Source of the DNA: CAZAOY01 sp964486925
GTDB lineage: Bacteria > Bacillota > Clostridia > Oscillospirales > Ruminococcaceae
DNA length: 24,675 nucleotides
Reading direction: 5' to 3'
NCBI GenBank assembly: GCA_964486925.1
Contig: CAZAOY010000037.1
Location: 1 to 24,675, forward strand
A model generated the notes under the pieces. It ran no database searches. It had not been told where the DNA came from and saw only the letters and a program-made list of their open reading frames with translations. Shown piece after piece: positions 1 through 7,264 of the stretch (the first letter of the stretch is position 1; the number at the start of each line of letters is the position of its first letter). The translations under genes were made by a program, and so were the position numbers.

Positions 1-14
1 TCTGTCCTTTCCAC
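1..14 (-). CDS. gyrA: possible 5' end of gyrA (partial, runs off window)
   Basis: Only four codons and two bases are visible: a GTG at 14..12 followed by Glu-Arg-Thr. On the minus strand a strong Shine-Dalgarno (GGGAGGTGG) lies just upstream, around 20-29, shortly after the gyrB stop codon. Position right after gyrB in the same direction is where gyrA usually sits in Firmicutes. The identity rests on position and the ribosome binding site only, since there is too little protein to recognise. Confidence 0.35.
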
Positions 15-45
15 CTAAACCACCTCCCTTTTAGCTGTTATATCT

Positions 46-2058
46 TTAGATATCCAAATTCTGTACGTATTTTGCGTTACCCTCTATAAATTCTCTGCGA
101 GGGGCAACCTTATCCCCCATTAGGATGGTAAAGGTTTCGTCTGCTAGCTGTGCGTCCTCCATCTCTATCTTTACAATAGTTCTATTGTCCGGATTCATGG
201 TAGTTTCCCATAGCTGTTCAGGATCCATCTCCCCTAGACCTTTGTATCTCTGTACATCAACCTTCTGCTTTGAATCCCCACCTACCTCTTGGATATATTC
301 ATCCCTTTCGGCTTCAGAGAATGCGTATCTTACCTGTTTTCCCCTGCTGACTTTAAATAGCGGGGGTTTTGCTATATAGATATTTCCGTTATCTACAAGC
401 GGGCGCATAAACCTAAAGAAGAAGGTAAGCAGTAGCGTTCTAATATGCGATCCATCTACGTCGGCGTCCGCCATTATAACTACCTTTCCGTATCGTAGCT
501 TCTCTAGATCCATCTCATCACCTATACCGCAACCTAGCGCTGTTACTACAGGCATTAGCTTTTCGTTGGAATAAACCTTATCAACCCTAGCCTTCTCTAC
601 GTTTAACATCTTACCCCATAGTGGAAGTATTGCCTGAAAACGTCTATCTCTGCCTGATTTTGCAGAACCCCCTGCTGAATCTCCTTCGACGATATAAAGC
701 TCGGTTAGAGCGCTATCACGTTCAGAACAGTCAGCTAGTTTACCCGGTAATGAGGCGGTTTCTAACGCTGATTTTCTTCTTGTTAGCTCTCTTGCCTTTC
801 TTGCGGCTTCCCTTGCTCTTTGAGCGTTAAGCGCTTTATCAAAGATTGTACGTGCAACCGCCGGATTCTCTTCAAAATAGTTGTTTAGACTCTCTCCAAC
901 TAAGCTGTCTACAAAGCCTCTTGCTTCAGCATTTCCAAGCTTACTCTTTGTCTGTCCTTCAAATTCACATTCGGTTAGCTTTATACTGATAATTGCGGTA
1001 AGCCCTTCTCTAACATCCTCACCCGAAAGGTTTTTATCGCTCTCTTTTAAGAAGTTATGGCGCTTTCCGTAGTCGTTAAAGACTCTGGTTAATGCTGTTT
1101 TAAACCCTGTTTCATGGGTACCGCCGTCGGTAGTCTTAATGTTATTTGCAAAGGAGGAGATAACCTCATTATAGCTGTCGTTATACTGCATTGCAACCTC
1201 TACCGAGGCATCATTTAAAACCTTAGCAAGGTAGATTACCTCATCATGCAAAGACTCCAAAGATTTTCTTTTGTGCATATGCTCAACGTAGCTTCTAATA
1301 CCACCGGTATAACACATGTCATTTGTTATAATATTGTCACTATCCCTAAGGTCAGAGAAGATAATTCTAATCCCTGCGTTTAAGAATGCCTGCTCTCTAA
1401 GCCTTGTAAGTAGTGTGTCATAGTCAAAGTGTAGCTCACTAAATATCTCGTGGTCTGGCTTAAACTTAACCTGTGTGCCTGTTTTATCGGTGGTTCCTAT
1501 AATCTCTAGCGGTTTATCGTATCCACCTCTGGTAAACCTCTGGTAATGCTCGTTCTCTCCGTCATGTATCGTTAACTCTAACCATTCACTAAGCGCATTA
1601 ACTACAGAAGCACCAACACCATGAAGTCCTCCTGCAACCTTATATCCGCCTCCGCCAAACTTACCCCCTGCATGAAGCACGGTATATACCACCGTCGCCG
1701 CAGAGATTCCTTCCTTTTGGTGTATCCCTGTAGGTATACCACGTCCATTATCGGTAACCAGTATTATATTATCAGGCAGTATATCCACCTTAATTTCGGT
1801 ACAAAACCCTGCTAGCGCTTCATCTATTGCGTTATCCACTATCTCGTATACAAGATGGTGCAGCCCCGTTACACTGGTAGAACCGATATACATACCCGGT
1901 CTTTTTCTAACAGCTTCTAACCCCTCTAAAACCTGAATCTGTTCAGCTCCGTACTCCTGTGACTCATCTATGTGGGATGAGTTTTCAATCTGGATATCTG
2001 TGCTCTCTTGCTTATTATCATTAATGTTATTGTTTTCGGTGTACTCTTTGTTTTCCAA
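46..2058 (-). CDS. gyrB: DNA gyrase subunit B
   Basis: ATPase subunit of DNA gyrase, which with GyrA (A2B2) introduces negative supercoils. The 670-residue product shows the GHKL ATPase motifs EIVDNAIDEAL (72-82), DNGRGIP (103-109) and GLHGVGASVVNALS (about 144-157). The Toprim domain has EGDSAGGSAKSGRDR (458-472) and DADVDGS (531-537), and the C-terminal QRYKGLGEMDPEQLW motif is present. The start is TTG at 2058..2056, preceded by GGAGG with 7-nt spacing; that ribosome binding site overlaps the end of remB. No other Met occurs before GMYIG (residue 56), so TTG is well supported. The first ~35 residues are an Asn/Glu/Asp-rich tail before the usual YGAEQIQVLEGLEAVRKRPGMYIG start, making the protein longer than the usual ~640 residues. 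It is last but one in the dnaA-side gene string. Topoisomerase IV ParE is the alternative, but the recF/remB context fixes gyrB. Confidence 0.98.
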   Translation of the reverse strand: MENKEYTENNNINDNKQESTDIQIENSSHIDESQEYGAEQIQVLEGLEAVRKRPGMYIGSTSVTGLHHLVYEIVDNAIDEALAGFCTEIKVDILPDNIILVTDNGRGIPTGIHQKEGISAATVVYTVLHAGGKFGGGGYKVAGGLHGVGASVVNALSEWLELTIHDGENEHYQRFTRGGYDKPLEIIGTTDKTGTQVKFKPDHEIFSELHFDYDTLLTRLREQAFLNAGIRIIFSDLRDSDNIITNDMCYTGGIRSYVEHMHKRKSLESLHDEVIYLAKVLNDASVEVAMQYNDSYNEVISSFANNIKTTDGGTHETGFKTALTRVFNDYGKRHNFLKESDKNLSGEDVREGLTAIISIKLTECEFEGQTKSKLGNAEARGFVDSLVGESLNNYFEENPAVARTIFDKALNAQRAREAARKARELTRRKSALETASLPGKLADCSERDSALTELYIVEGDSAGGSAKSGRDRRFQAILPLWGKMLNVEKARVDKVYSNEKLMPVVTALGCGIGDEMDLEKLRYGKVVIMADADVDGSHIRTLLLTFFFRFMRPLVDNGNIYIAKPPLFKVSRGKQVRYAFSEAERDEYIQEVGGDSKQKVDVQRYKGLGEMDPEQLWETTMNPDNRTIVKIEMEDAQLADETFTILMGDKVAPRREFIEGNAKYVQNLDI

Positions 2059-2060
2059 GG

Positions 2061-2357
2061 TTATCCCTCCATACCATTGCCCATATTTTGTATATTGTTG
2101 TCATTTCGGCTATTTAATGTTGCTACATTTAGCTGTGAAAGATAGGTTTTTTCCTCAATTCTCCCAGATCTGCTTTTATACAGTGTTACAGCAAAGGACT
2201 TTGGAAGCTCTGTTGTAACCTCTACTATGCTACCTTTCTTTGTCTGCGATGAAAGAAACTCCTTTGTATATCTTGAAATAGTGGTGTTCTCAATATCAAA
2301 GATACCTATTACCTTCTTTTCATCAACGCATACCCCGTTACCTAGGTGAATAAACAT
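2061..2357 (-). CDS. remB: RemB/YaaB-type DUF370 protein
   Basis: A 98-residue protein beginning MFIHLGNGVCVDEKKVIGIFD, the hallmark of the RemA/RemB (DUF370) family. The position between recF and gyrB is that of Bacillus subtilis yaaB (remB). RemA is a DNA-binding activator of biofilm matrix and osmoprotection genes in B. subtilis; the role of RemB is less clear, so a regulatory function here is inference from the family. The ATG at 2357 overlaps the recF stop by one base (TAATG), suggesting translational coupling. The last codons carry the gyrB Shine-Dalgarno. Residues after about 80 (VATLNSRNDNNIQNMGNGMEG) form a polar Asn/Gly-rich tail beyond the B. subtilis length of about 81 residues. 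Confidence 0.92.
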   Translation of the reverse strand: MFIHLGNGVCVDEKKVIGIFDIENTTISRYTKEFLSSQTKKGSIVEVTTELPKSFAVTLYKSRSGRIEEKTYLSQLNVATLNSRNDNNIQNMGNGMEG

Positions 2358-3478
2358 TAATAGTCCACCTGCTTTTCTGTTACTAATCTACCCTTCTCTA
2401 TCAAAAACACCTTACCTTTTTTTAAATTAACAATATTGTTATAGTCACAGCAGGTAATAAAAACCTGTGAGTTCTTTACATGGTTTAGTATGTACTCCTG
2501 CCTCTTCTCATCCAACTCACTCATCACATCGTCTAACAGCACTATTGGCATCTGCTTTGTAACAAGCTCTATAATCTTAGCTTCCGACAGCTTTAAAGCT
2601 ATTACAGCACTCCTTTGCTGACCTTGTGATCCGTATGTCTTTGTATCTATCTCATTAATAAGAACTGTAACATCTGCTCTATGTGCACCTCTTGAAGTAA
2701 TACCAATCTGCTTGTCTTTATCTATAGATTTAGATAAAGCTTCTAGATATATGTTGTAGCTTTCTTCGGAGTAGTCAAATATTGGGTTTGTAAAGATATC
2801 CGATCGGTAGATTACCTCTAGCTCCTCTTTACTGCTTGAAAGTTTATTGTAAAGCTTACCTGCTATCCTTGCTAGCTTGTCGGCATATTCATACCTGTAC
2901 ACCTCGATAATTGTTCCAATCTTTGCAAGCTGTCTGTCCCACACCTCTAGGATATCCGAAAGATTGCTGTAACGTCTATAGTCTTTAATCAGTGCGTTTC
3001 TTTGGGTTAGCAGCTTTGCATAGTCCTGTTGATACTTTAGGTAATGTGGCTTTACCTGTGCTATCCCATCATCTAAAAATTTTCTTCGATATTTTGGTCC
3101 ATCTTTAAAGAATGATAGATGATGTGACGAAAATATTACCGCAAAAAAGTTATTTAGTAACTCTTTTTTATTTTTATAGCTAACTCCATTTATCAAAAGC
3201 TTTGGTTCTTTTCCCATACTCATATCGATAGTCTGCTCACGGTTATCAAAGAAAGAAACATTAATGTTACATCCCTGTTCTTCAGCATCAAATCGGATAA
3301 GCTCTTTAGCCTTTGCTCCCCGAAAGCTATTCATACCTGTACAAAGCCAGATAGCCTCCACAATATTTGTTTTTCCTTGGGCGTTATCACCGTATATTAC
3401 ATTTACATTCTCTGTCGGACTAAACTGGATAGCTTCAATGTTTCTGTAGTTTTTTAGCTTAACATTTAAAATCTTCAC
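2357..3478 (-). CDS. recF: DNA replication/repair protein RecF
   Basis: SMC-like ATPase that binds gapped DNA and helps RecO/RecR load RecA. The 373-residue product has Walker A GDNAQGKTN (30-38), the ABC-type signature SQGQQRS (284-290) and Walker B IVLLDDVMSELDE (312-324), all intact and of the usual RecF length. The start is GTG at 3478..3476; an in-frame TAA lies three codons upstream, so no longer start exists, and the next Met is far inside. The Shine-Dalgarno GGAGG is 13 nt upstream, a long spacing that may mean modest translation. Sits between yaaA (75-bp gap with a hairpin) and remB (1-base overlap). Confidence 0.97.
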   Translation of the reverse strand: MKILNVKLKNYRNIEAIQFSPTENVNVIYGDNAQGKTNIVEAIWLCTGMNSFRGAKAKELIRFDAEEQGCNINVSFFDNREQTIDMSMGKEPKLLINGVSYKNKKELLNNFFAVIFSSHHLSFFKDGPKYRRKFLDDGIAQVKPHYLKYQQDYAKLLTQRNALIKDYRRYSNLSDILEVWDRQLAKIGTIIEVYRYEYADKLARIAGKLYNKLSSSKEELEVIYRSDIFTNPIFDYSEESYNIYLEALSKSIDKDKQIGITSRGAHRADVTVLINEIDTKTYGSQGQQRSAVIALKLSEAKIIELVTKQMPIVLLDDVMSELDEKRQEYILNHVKNSQVFITCCDYNNIVNLKKGKVFLIEKGRLVTEKQVDY

Positions 3479-3508
3479 CGATATTTAACTACCTCCGGCG
3501 CTTTTGGA

Positions 3509-3554
3509 TTGGGCAATGAGAACTTAGTGTATTGTCTGATATGCTATTACCCAA
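3509..3554 (-). other. intercistronic hairpin between yaaA and recF
   Basis: Arms at 3509-3517 (TTGGGCAAT) and 3546-3554 (ATTACCCAA) form a 9-bp stem in the minus-strand transcript, with one G-U wobble and a 28-nt loop. It begins immediately after the yaaA stop. There is no T-run after it, so it does not look like an intrinsic terminator; it could be an mRNA processing or stability element. Confidence 0.45.
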
Positions 3555-3803
3555 CTAACAATCTGTAACTATTATCCTATATTCATCTGTTTCCACTATA
3601 TCTCCTGGTACTATCTTTTTTCCCCGAAGTAAACAGCTTTCTCCGTTTACCTTTACCTCATTATTTATTATCATAACCTTTGCATGTCCTCCTGTTGAGG
3701 CTACACCAGAAAGCTTTAATAGCTGATCAAGCTTAATTTGTGGGGTGGTTATCCTACAGGATATATCTTTTTTAATACTCTTCATACTCAAATTAATCCT
3801 CAT
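3555..3803 (-). CDS. yaaA: S4-domain RNA-binding protein YaaA (RlbA)
   Basis: Small S4-domain protein with the fold core IKLDQLLKLSGVASTGGHAKVMIINNEVKVNGE followed by RGKKIVPGDIVE, typical of the YaaA/RlbA family found between dnaN and recF in Firmicutes. S4 domains bind structured RNA; the exact cellular role is not clear. The outermost ATG (3803) overlaps the end of dnaN by 11 bp but has no properly spaced ribosome binding site. A TTG at 3791 lies 6 nt after GAGG (inside the dnaN end), and an ATG at 3785 (MKSIKK) is 12 nt after it. The true start is therefore probably 3791 or 3785, giving 78 or 76 residues. Gene identity is secure, the start is not. Confidence 0.88.
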   Translation of the reverse strand: MRINLSMKSIKKDISCRITTPQIKLDQLLKLSGVASTGGHAKVMIINNEVKVNGESCLLRGKKIVPGDIVETDEYRIIVTDC

Positions 3804-4914
3804 CCTTTAGTCGAATTGGAAGTACTAAAAACAGAAAACTATCATCATCAATTGGGGTTATCTTAAGCGGTGAGGTTGGTCCGCTTATATGTAGCTTTAT
3901 ATCCTCACAATCACACGCCCTAAGTGCGTCTAACATATATTTATGGTTAAACCCTATCTTTACTGCTTCACCTATAAAGTCACAGTTAATATATTCATTT
4001 ATCTTTCCTAGTGATGTTTCACACATTACATTAATGTTTTGTTCGGTAAATACCGCTTTAATCCCTGTTTTGGTTTTTTCGTTTATTATTATTGTTGCGC
4101 GGTTTATGCTGCTCATAAAGTCTTTCGTGTTAATTATAACGTTTGTTTTGCTAAAGGTTGGTATAACCTTATTATAGTCGATAAATTCTCCTTCAATCAA
4201 TCTGGAGATAATATAATAGCCGTTAAACTCAAATACAACGTGTTTATTTGAGATAATAATGCTAATATTCTTCTCATCTTCATCAGCATGTATTTTATTA
4301 ATAAGCTTTAGTGTTTCTGATAGAGATTTTGTCGGTACGATAATCTTTAGGTTGTCGTTAATAGGTACAGGCTCTTTTCTTAGTGCTAATCTATATCCAT
4401 CCACTGCAACAACGGTTAGTAGGTTATCTGTAAGATCAAATAAACAGCCTGTATTAATTGGTGTTTGTTCTGAAAGTGATGAGGCAAAGATTGTTTGCTC
4501 TAGCATTGTCTTTAATAGAACTCTATCAATCTCAATCTTTTTCTCGTTTGTAACTAATGGAAGCTCAGGGAAGGATGTTGGGTCTAAACCGGCTATTGAA
4601 AATTCAATGTTTCCTGAATAAATTTTTGTAGTAAAGTTTCCTTGTATCTCAAAGCTAATGTTACCTTCTGGCATTTTATTAATAATATTAGAGAGTAATG
4701 TTGTATTTAATACAACACTTCCTGGATTTATTGTATTGGCTATAATTGTTTTTTCTATACCAAGCTCTAGATTATAACAGGTTAATGTTAATAGGTTATC
4801 TTTTGTGTTGATAAGTATCCCTTCAATTATCGGCATAGTTGATTTATTTGCTACTGCTAAGGATACGTTTGATATCGTTTCACTAAGCAGGGATTTAGAG
4901 CAAGAGAATTTCAT
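3793..4914 (-). CDS. dnaN: DNA polymerase III beta subunit (sliding clamp)
   Basis: Ring-shaped processivity clamp that tethers the replicative polymerase to DNA. The product starts MKFSCSKSLLSETISNVSLAVANKSTMPIIEGILI, the standard first segment of the three-domain clamp, and ends LKITPIDDDSFLFLVLPIRLKDED with the family's conserved C-terminal PIRL-type end. At 373 residues it matches the family length. Two in-frame ATGs exist (4920 and 4914). The Shine-Dalgarno AAGGAG is only 2 nt from the first but 8 nt from the second, and MKF is the usual DnaN start, so 4914 is chosen. It follows the putative oriC and precedes yaaA with an overlap. Confidence 0.97.
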   Translation of the reverse strand: MKFSCSKSLLSETISNVSLAVANKSTMPIIEGILINTKDNLLTLTCYNLELGIEKTIIANTINPGSVVLNTTLLSNIINKMPEGNISFEIQGNFTTKIYSGNIEFSIAGLDPTSFPELPLVTNEKKIEIDRVLLKTMLEQTIFASSLSEQTPINTGCLFDLTDNLLTVVAVDGYRLALRKEPVPINDNLKIIVPTKSLSETLKLINKIHADEDEKNISIIISNKHVVFEFNGYYIISRLIEGEFIDYNKVIPTFSKTNVIINTKDFMSSINRATIIINEKTKTGIKAVFTEQNINVMCETSLGKINEYINCDFIGEAVKIGFNHKYMLDALRACDCEDIKLHISGPTSPLKITPIDDDSFLFLVLPIRLKDED

Positions 4915-4934
4915 ATTCATAACTCCTTTGTGTT

Positions 4935-5240
4935 GAAAAGTATATACTATTATTTAATATATAAATAAAATAATAAATAATAGATAAATAATAGTTATAG
5001 TAGTAGAGAGTGTTTAAAAGTTTAAAGTGTCGAAAAAGCCAGTGATTAGGCAGAAAATTAAGTTTTTTCGTTGTTTGACCGCTGTTGTCAAAATGTTTAC
5101 AAAAAATGAAAACTTTTAATTTTTAAACAGATTCAGGTTTTTGGGTAAGTTTTTACTGTTTAAATGTTTATAGATTTGTTTAACTGCAGATATGAGAAGT
5201 AAAGTTATAAACAAATTCACAAGTTGGTTGTTAAACAATC
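4935..5240. other. oriC: putative replication origin (oriC) in the dnaN-dnaA spacer
   Basis: The 340-bp spacer holds, from the dnaN side: a very A+T-rich block (4940-4997) that could be the unwinding element; a TAGTAGTAG run at 4998-5006 matching the DnaA-trio pattern; AGAG; then TGTTTAAAA at 5011-5019. TGTTTA occurs eight times: plus strand at 5011, 5094, 5157, 5165 and 5177, and minus strand at 5124-5129, 5208-5213 and 5232-5237. TGTTTATAA (minus, 5213-5205) differs from the DnaA box TGTGGATAA at two positions. The order dnaA, boxes, trio, A+T-rich DNA, dnaN equals that of B. subtilis. Gene context and layout are strong; the identity of the TGTTTA motif as a DnaA box is inference. Confidence 0.75.
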
Positions 5241-5261
5241 GGGTCGCTGTGGAAAGTTAAG

Positions 5262-6641
5262 CTATTTATCCCTCATATTATTAATTAAATCTTCAATAAC
5301 ACCCTTTTGATGACTGTCCTTTTCCATCTTTTTATCCACCTGATTTAATGCATAAACTATAGTTGCGTGATCTCTACCTCCAAACTCTGCGCCTATGGAG
5401 GTTAACGACATCTGTGTTATCTCTCTAACGACGTACATTGCAACCTGACGCGCCAGTGAGATCTGTGCCGCCCGTTTGTTGGATCTAATATCCTCTGCGG
5501 TAACGGTGTAGGTTTTTCCTACCTCCTCGATTATACGCTCTACTGTAACTGGGACAGGCTGATTATCGTTTAAAATCTCTCTTATAACCGTTTGTGCCAC
5601 CGCAATAGATGGCGGAGAGCCTGCAAGCAATTTATATGCTTTTATCTTCTTAACTGCGCCCTCTAGCTGACGTATATTTGTTTTTAGCTTGTTTGCGATA
5701 AATTCCGCTACATCCGATGGTATTTCAATCTGCAAAAGTTCAGCTTTTCTGCGGATAATTGCAATTCTTGTTTCAAAATCCGGATGAGAAACATCGGTAA
5801 TTAGTCCCCATTCAAAACGTGTTTTTAGACGTTCTTCTAGGGTTTTGATATCCTTTGGTGGACGGTCGGAGGTTAGTACAATCTGCTTTCCTACAAGGTG
5901 AAGCTCATTAAAGGTATGGAAAAACTCCTCCTGTGTACTCTCCTTACCCGCAATAAACTGGATATCATCCACTAGCAGAATGTCGGCTTTACGATATTTA
6001 TTGTGGAAGGAGCTAATGCTTTTGCTTGTAATGGCGTTAATAAGCTCGTTTGTAAAGGTTTCACTGCTTACCGAAATAACAATTTTTTCAGGGTTATTCT
6101 GCTTTATTGTATGGCTAATTGCTGATAAAAGGTGGGTTTTACCTAGTCCTGACGGACCATAGATAAACAGCGGGTTATAGGTACCCGTACTCTTTTCTGC
6201 TATAGCTTTACATGCAGCGTATGCAAAGTTATTAGAGCTTCCTACGATAAAGGTATCAAAGGTATACTCGTAGTTGGCGTTTTCTATCTGTTCTAGCAGA
6301 AGTTTTTTTTCTTCGTTTGTTGTTGGTTGGGGAATATTTGAAATTTCTTCCATTGATTCCTCGTTTGTCGAGATATCCAGATAGGTATGTGCATCGGTTT
6401 CGGTGGCTATAATAACATCAACGCTAAAGCCTAGTACATTCTTAAAACCATCCTTTAGCTTGTCCATATACTGTCTTGTTAAGATGCCTTTTTGAAAGTC
6501 GGTTTTGATAAATATTATAGCCGTATCTTTCTTTAAGGATATAGGCTCAATATGCCTAATCCAGCAGTTGTAAGCAACATCACTAATATGTTGTTTACAG
6601 TCCTCTTTTACAAGGTCTAGTACTTCGGAAAAAGACTCCAT
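5262..6641 (-). CDS. dnaA: chromosomal replication initiator DnaA
   Basis: AAA+ initiator that binds oriC, melts it and recruits the helicase; also a transcription factor. The 459-residue product has an N-terminal interaction domain (1-~75), a variable linker, the AAA+ core starting YTFDTFIVGSSNNFAYAAC, Walker A GPSGLGKT (162-169), Walker B LLVDDIQF (222-229), and the C-terminal helix-turn-helix domain from about 365 with the signature GGRDHATIVYAL (421-432). Start ATG 6641 lies about 6 nt after GGGAGG. Most homologues have DHTT or DHST in the recognition motif; here it is DHAT (Ala426), at the place of E. coli Thr435, which takes part in DnaA-box recognition. It has its own promoter at 6758-6786, with TGTTTA elements in the leader that suggest autoregulation. 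Confidence 0.98.
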   Translation of the reverse strand: MESFSEVLDLVKEDCKQHISDVAYNCWIRHIEPISLKKDTAIIFIKTDFQKGILTRQYMDKLKDGFKNVLGFSVDVIIATETDAHTYLDISTNEESMEEISNIPQPTTNEEKKLLLEQIENANYEYTFDTFIVGSSNNFAYAACKAIAEKSTGTYNPLFIYGPSGLGKTHLLSAISHTIKQNNPEKIVISVSSETFTNELINAITSKSISSFHNKYRKADILLVDDIQFIAGKESTQEEFFHTFNELHLVGKQIVLTSDRPPKDIKTLEERLKTRFEWGLITDVSHPDFETRIAIIRRKAELLQIEIPSDVAEFIANKLKTNIRQLEGAVKKIKAYKLLAGSPPSIAVAQTVIREILNDNQPVPVTVERIIEEVGKTYTVTAEDIRSNKRAAQISLARQVAMYVVREITQMSLTSIGAEFGGRDHATIVYALNQVDKKMEKDSHQKGVIEDLINNMRDK

Positions 6642-6674
6642 TAATAACCTCCCGTGTGGTATATGTTAAATAGT

Positions 6675-6744
6675 TGTTTATTTATTGTTTATTTGCGGTT
6701 GAAAAAATATTTATGATTTGTTTTAAACATCCCATTGTTTAAAA
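6675..6744. promoter_or_regulatory. TGTTTA-type sites in the dnaA leader, with a perfect inverted repeat
   Basis: TGTTTATTT occurs at 6675-6683 and 6686-6694. Further up, TTTTAAACA (6721-6729) and TGTTTAAAA (6736-6744) form a perfect 9-bp inverted repeat with a 6-bp spacer. The repeat begins about 7 nt downstream of the predicted dnaA start site. The same 9-mer lies next to the trio-like run in the putative origin. DnaA is known to repress its own promoter in several bacteria, so these are candidate DnaA operators (inference). Confidence 0.55.
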
Positions 6745-6757
6745 TGTCATTACTTCT

Positions 6758-6786
6758 ATTATAACAAGATTTTTTATAAATTTCAA
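6758..6786 (-). promoter_or_regulatory. dnaA promoter (sigma-A type)
   Basis: On the minus strand TTGAAA (6786-6781), a 17-bp spacer and a consensus TATAAT (6763-6758). This predicts a start near 6751 and a leader of about 110 nt before the dnaA ATG. Confidence 0.75.
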
Positions 6787-6815
6787 GTAATTTTTAAAAA
6801 TGTTTTTAAAATCTA

Positions 6816-6844
6816 TTGACAAATTTGAAAAACAAGGGTATACT
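6816..6844 (+). promoter_or_regulatory. rpmH promoter (sigma-A type)
   Basis: TTGACA (6816-6821), a 17-bp spacer and TATACT (6839-6844). The predicted start near 6851 gives a leader of about 107 nt to rpmH. It is divergent from the dnaA promoter, the two -35 boxes being about 30 bp apart. Confidence 0.82.
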
Positions 6845-6957
6845 ATTTAATTGCAGGGTTATATTTTTTTAGTTGTACTGCATTTTTATTTAGTTTATTA
6901 AGAAATGGTTAATAAATCTAATGCAGGCTAGATATTAAAATAAGGAGGAGTCATATA

Positions 6958-7092
6958 ATGAAGAGAACATATCAACCTAAAAAACTTCACAGAAAAAAAG
7001 AACACGGCTTTATGAAAAGAATGAGCACTAAAAACGGTAGAAAAGTTTTAGCTAGAAGAAGGGCTAAAGGAAGAAAAACTTTAACTTATTAA
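6958..7092 (+). CDS. rpmH: 50S ribosomal protein L34
   Basis: A 44-residue, very basic protein, MKRTYQPKKLHRKKEHGFM... ending GRKVLARRRAKGRKTLTY, the unmistakable L34 sequence and length (44-46 residues). L34 is a component of the large ribosomal subunit bound to 23S rRNA. The ATG at 6958 is preceded by AAGGAGGAG with about 8-nt spacing. It heads the rpmH-rnpA-yidD-yidC-jag series that diverges from dnaA in most bacteria, and has its own near-consensus promoter. A long perfect hairpin follows, so much of its mRNA may end or be processed before rnpA. Confidence 0.98.
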   Translation: MKRTYQPKKLHRKKEHGFMKRMSTKNGRKVLARRRAKGRKTLTY

Positions 7093-7133
7093 TCTCTTTA
7101 TGATTTTATTTTAAAGGTAAAATCTTAAGCTAA

Positions 7134-7166
7134 TAATTTAAGGTGGGATCCCCCCACCTTAAATTA
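7134..7166 (+). terminator. perfect 14-bp hairpin after rpmH
   Basis: Arms TAATTTAAGGTGGG (7134-7147) and CCCACCTTAAATTA (7153-7166) are exact complements around a 5-nt loop. No T-tract follows (next bases are CCGTATTC), so it may be a partial terminator, an RNase processing site or a 3'-end stabiliser that lets rpmH be expressed more than rnpA. The function is inferred. Confidence 0.55.
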
Positions 7167-7264
7167 CCGTATTCTACAGCGTGTAAACGTATAGAAACTT
7201 TGTACAAGTCTAGGCGGTTTTTTATCTGAGTGGTTGTACATATAAATGATAAGGCGTTAATTTA

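Noticed and set aside
4939..4967. TATACT as a dnaN -10 box (minus strand)
   Set aside because: The position 17 bp upstream reads TATTTA, not a usable -35. The A+T-rich block gives many such matches by chance.
5063..5091. TTGACA on the minus strand in the dnaN-dnaA spacer
   Set aside because: No -10-like sequence occurs at 16-18 bp; the place reads as a run of A.
5326..5340. TTATCCACC, one base from a DnaA box
   Set aside because: It is inside dnaA and encodes the ordinary residues QVDKK; a similar TTATCCACT near 1829 is inside gyrB. Single coding matches are not evidence of origin boxes.
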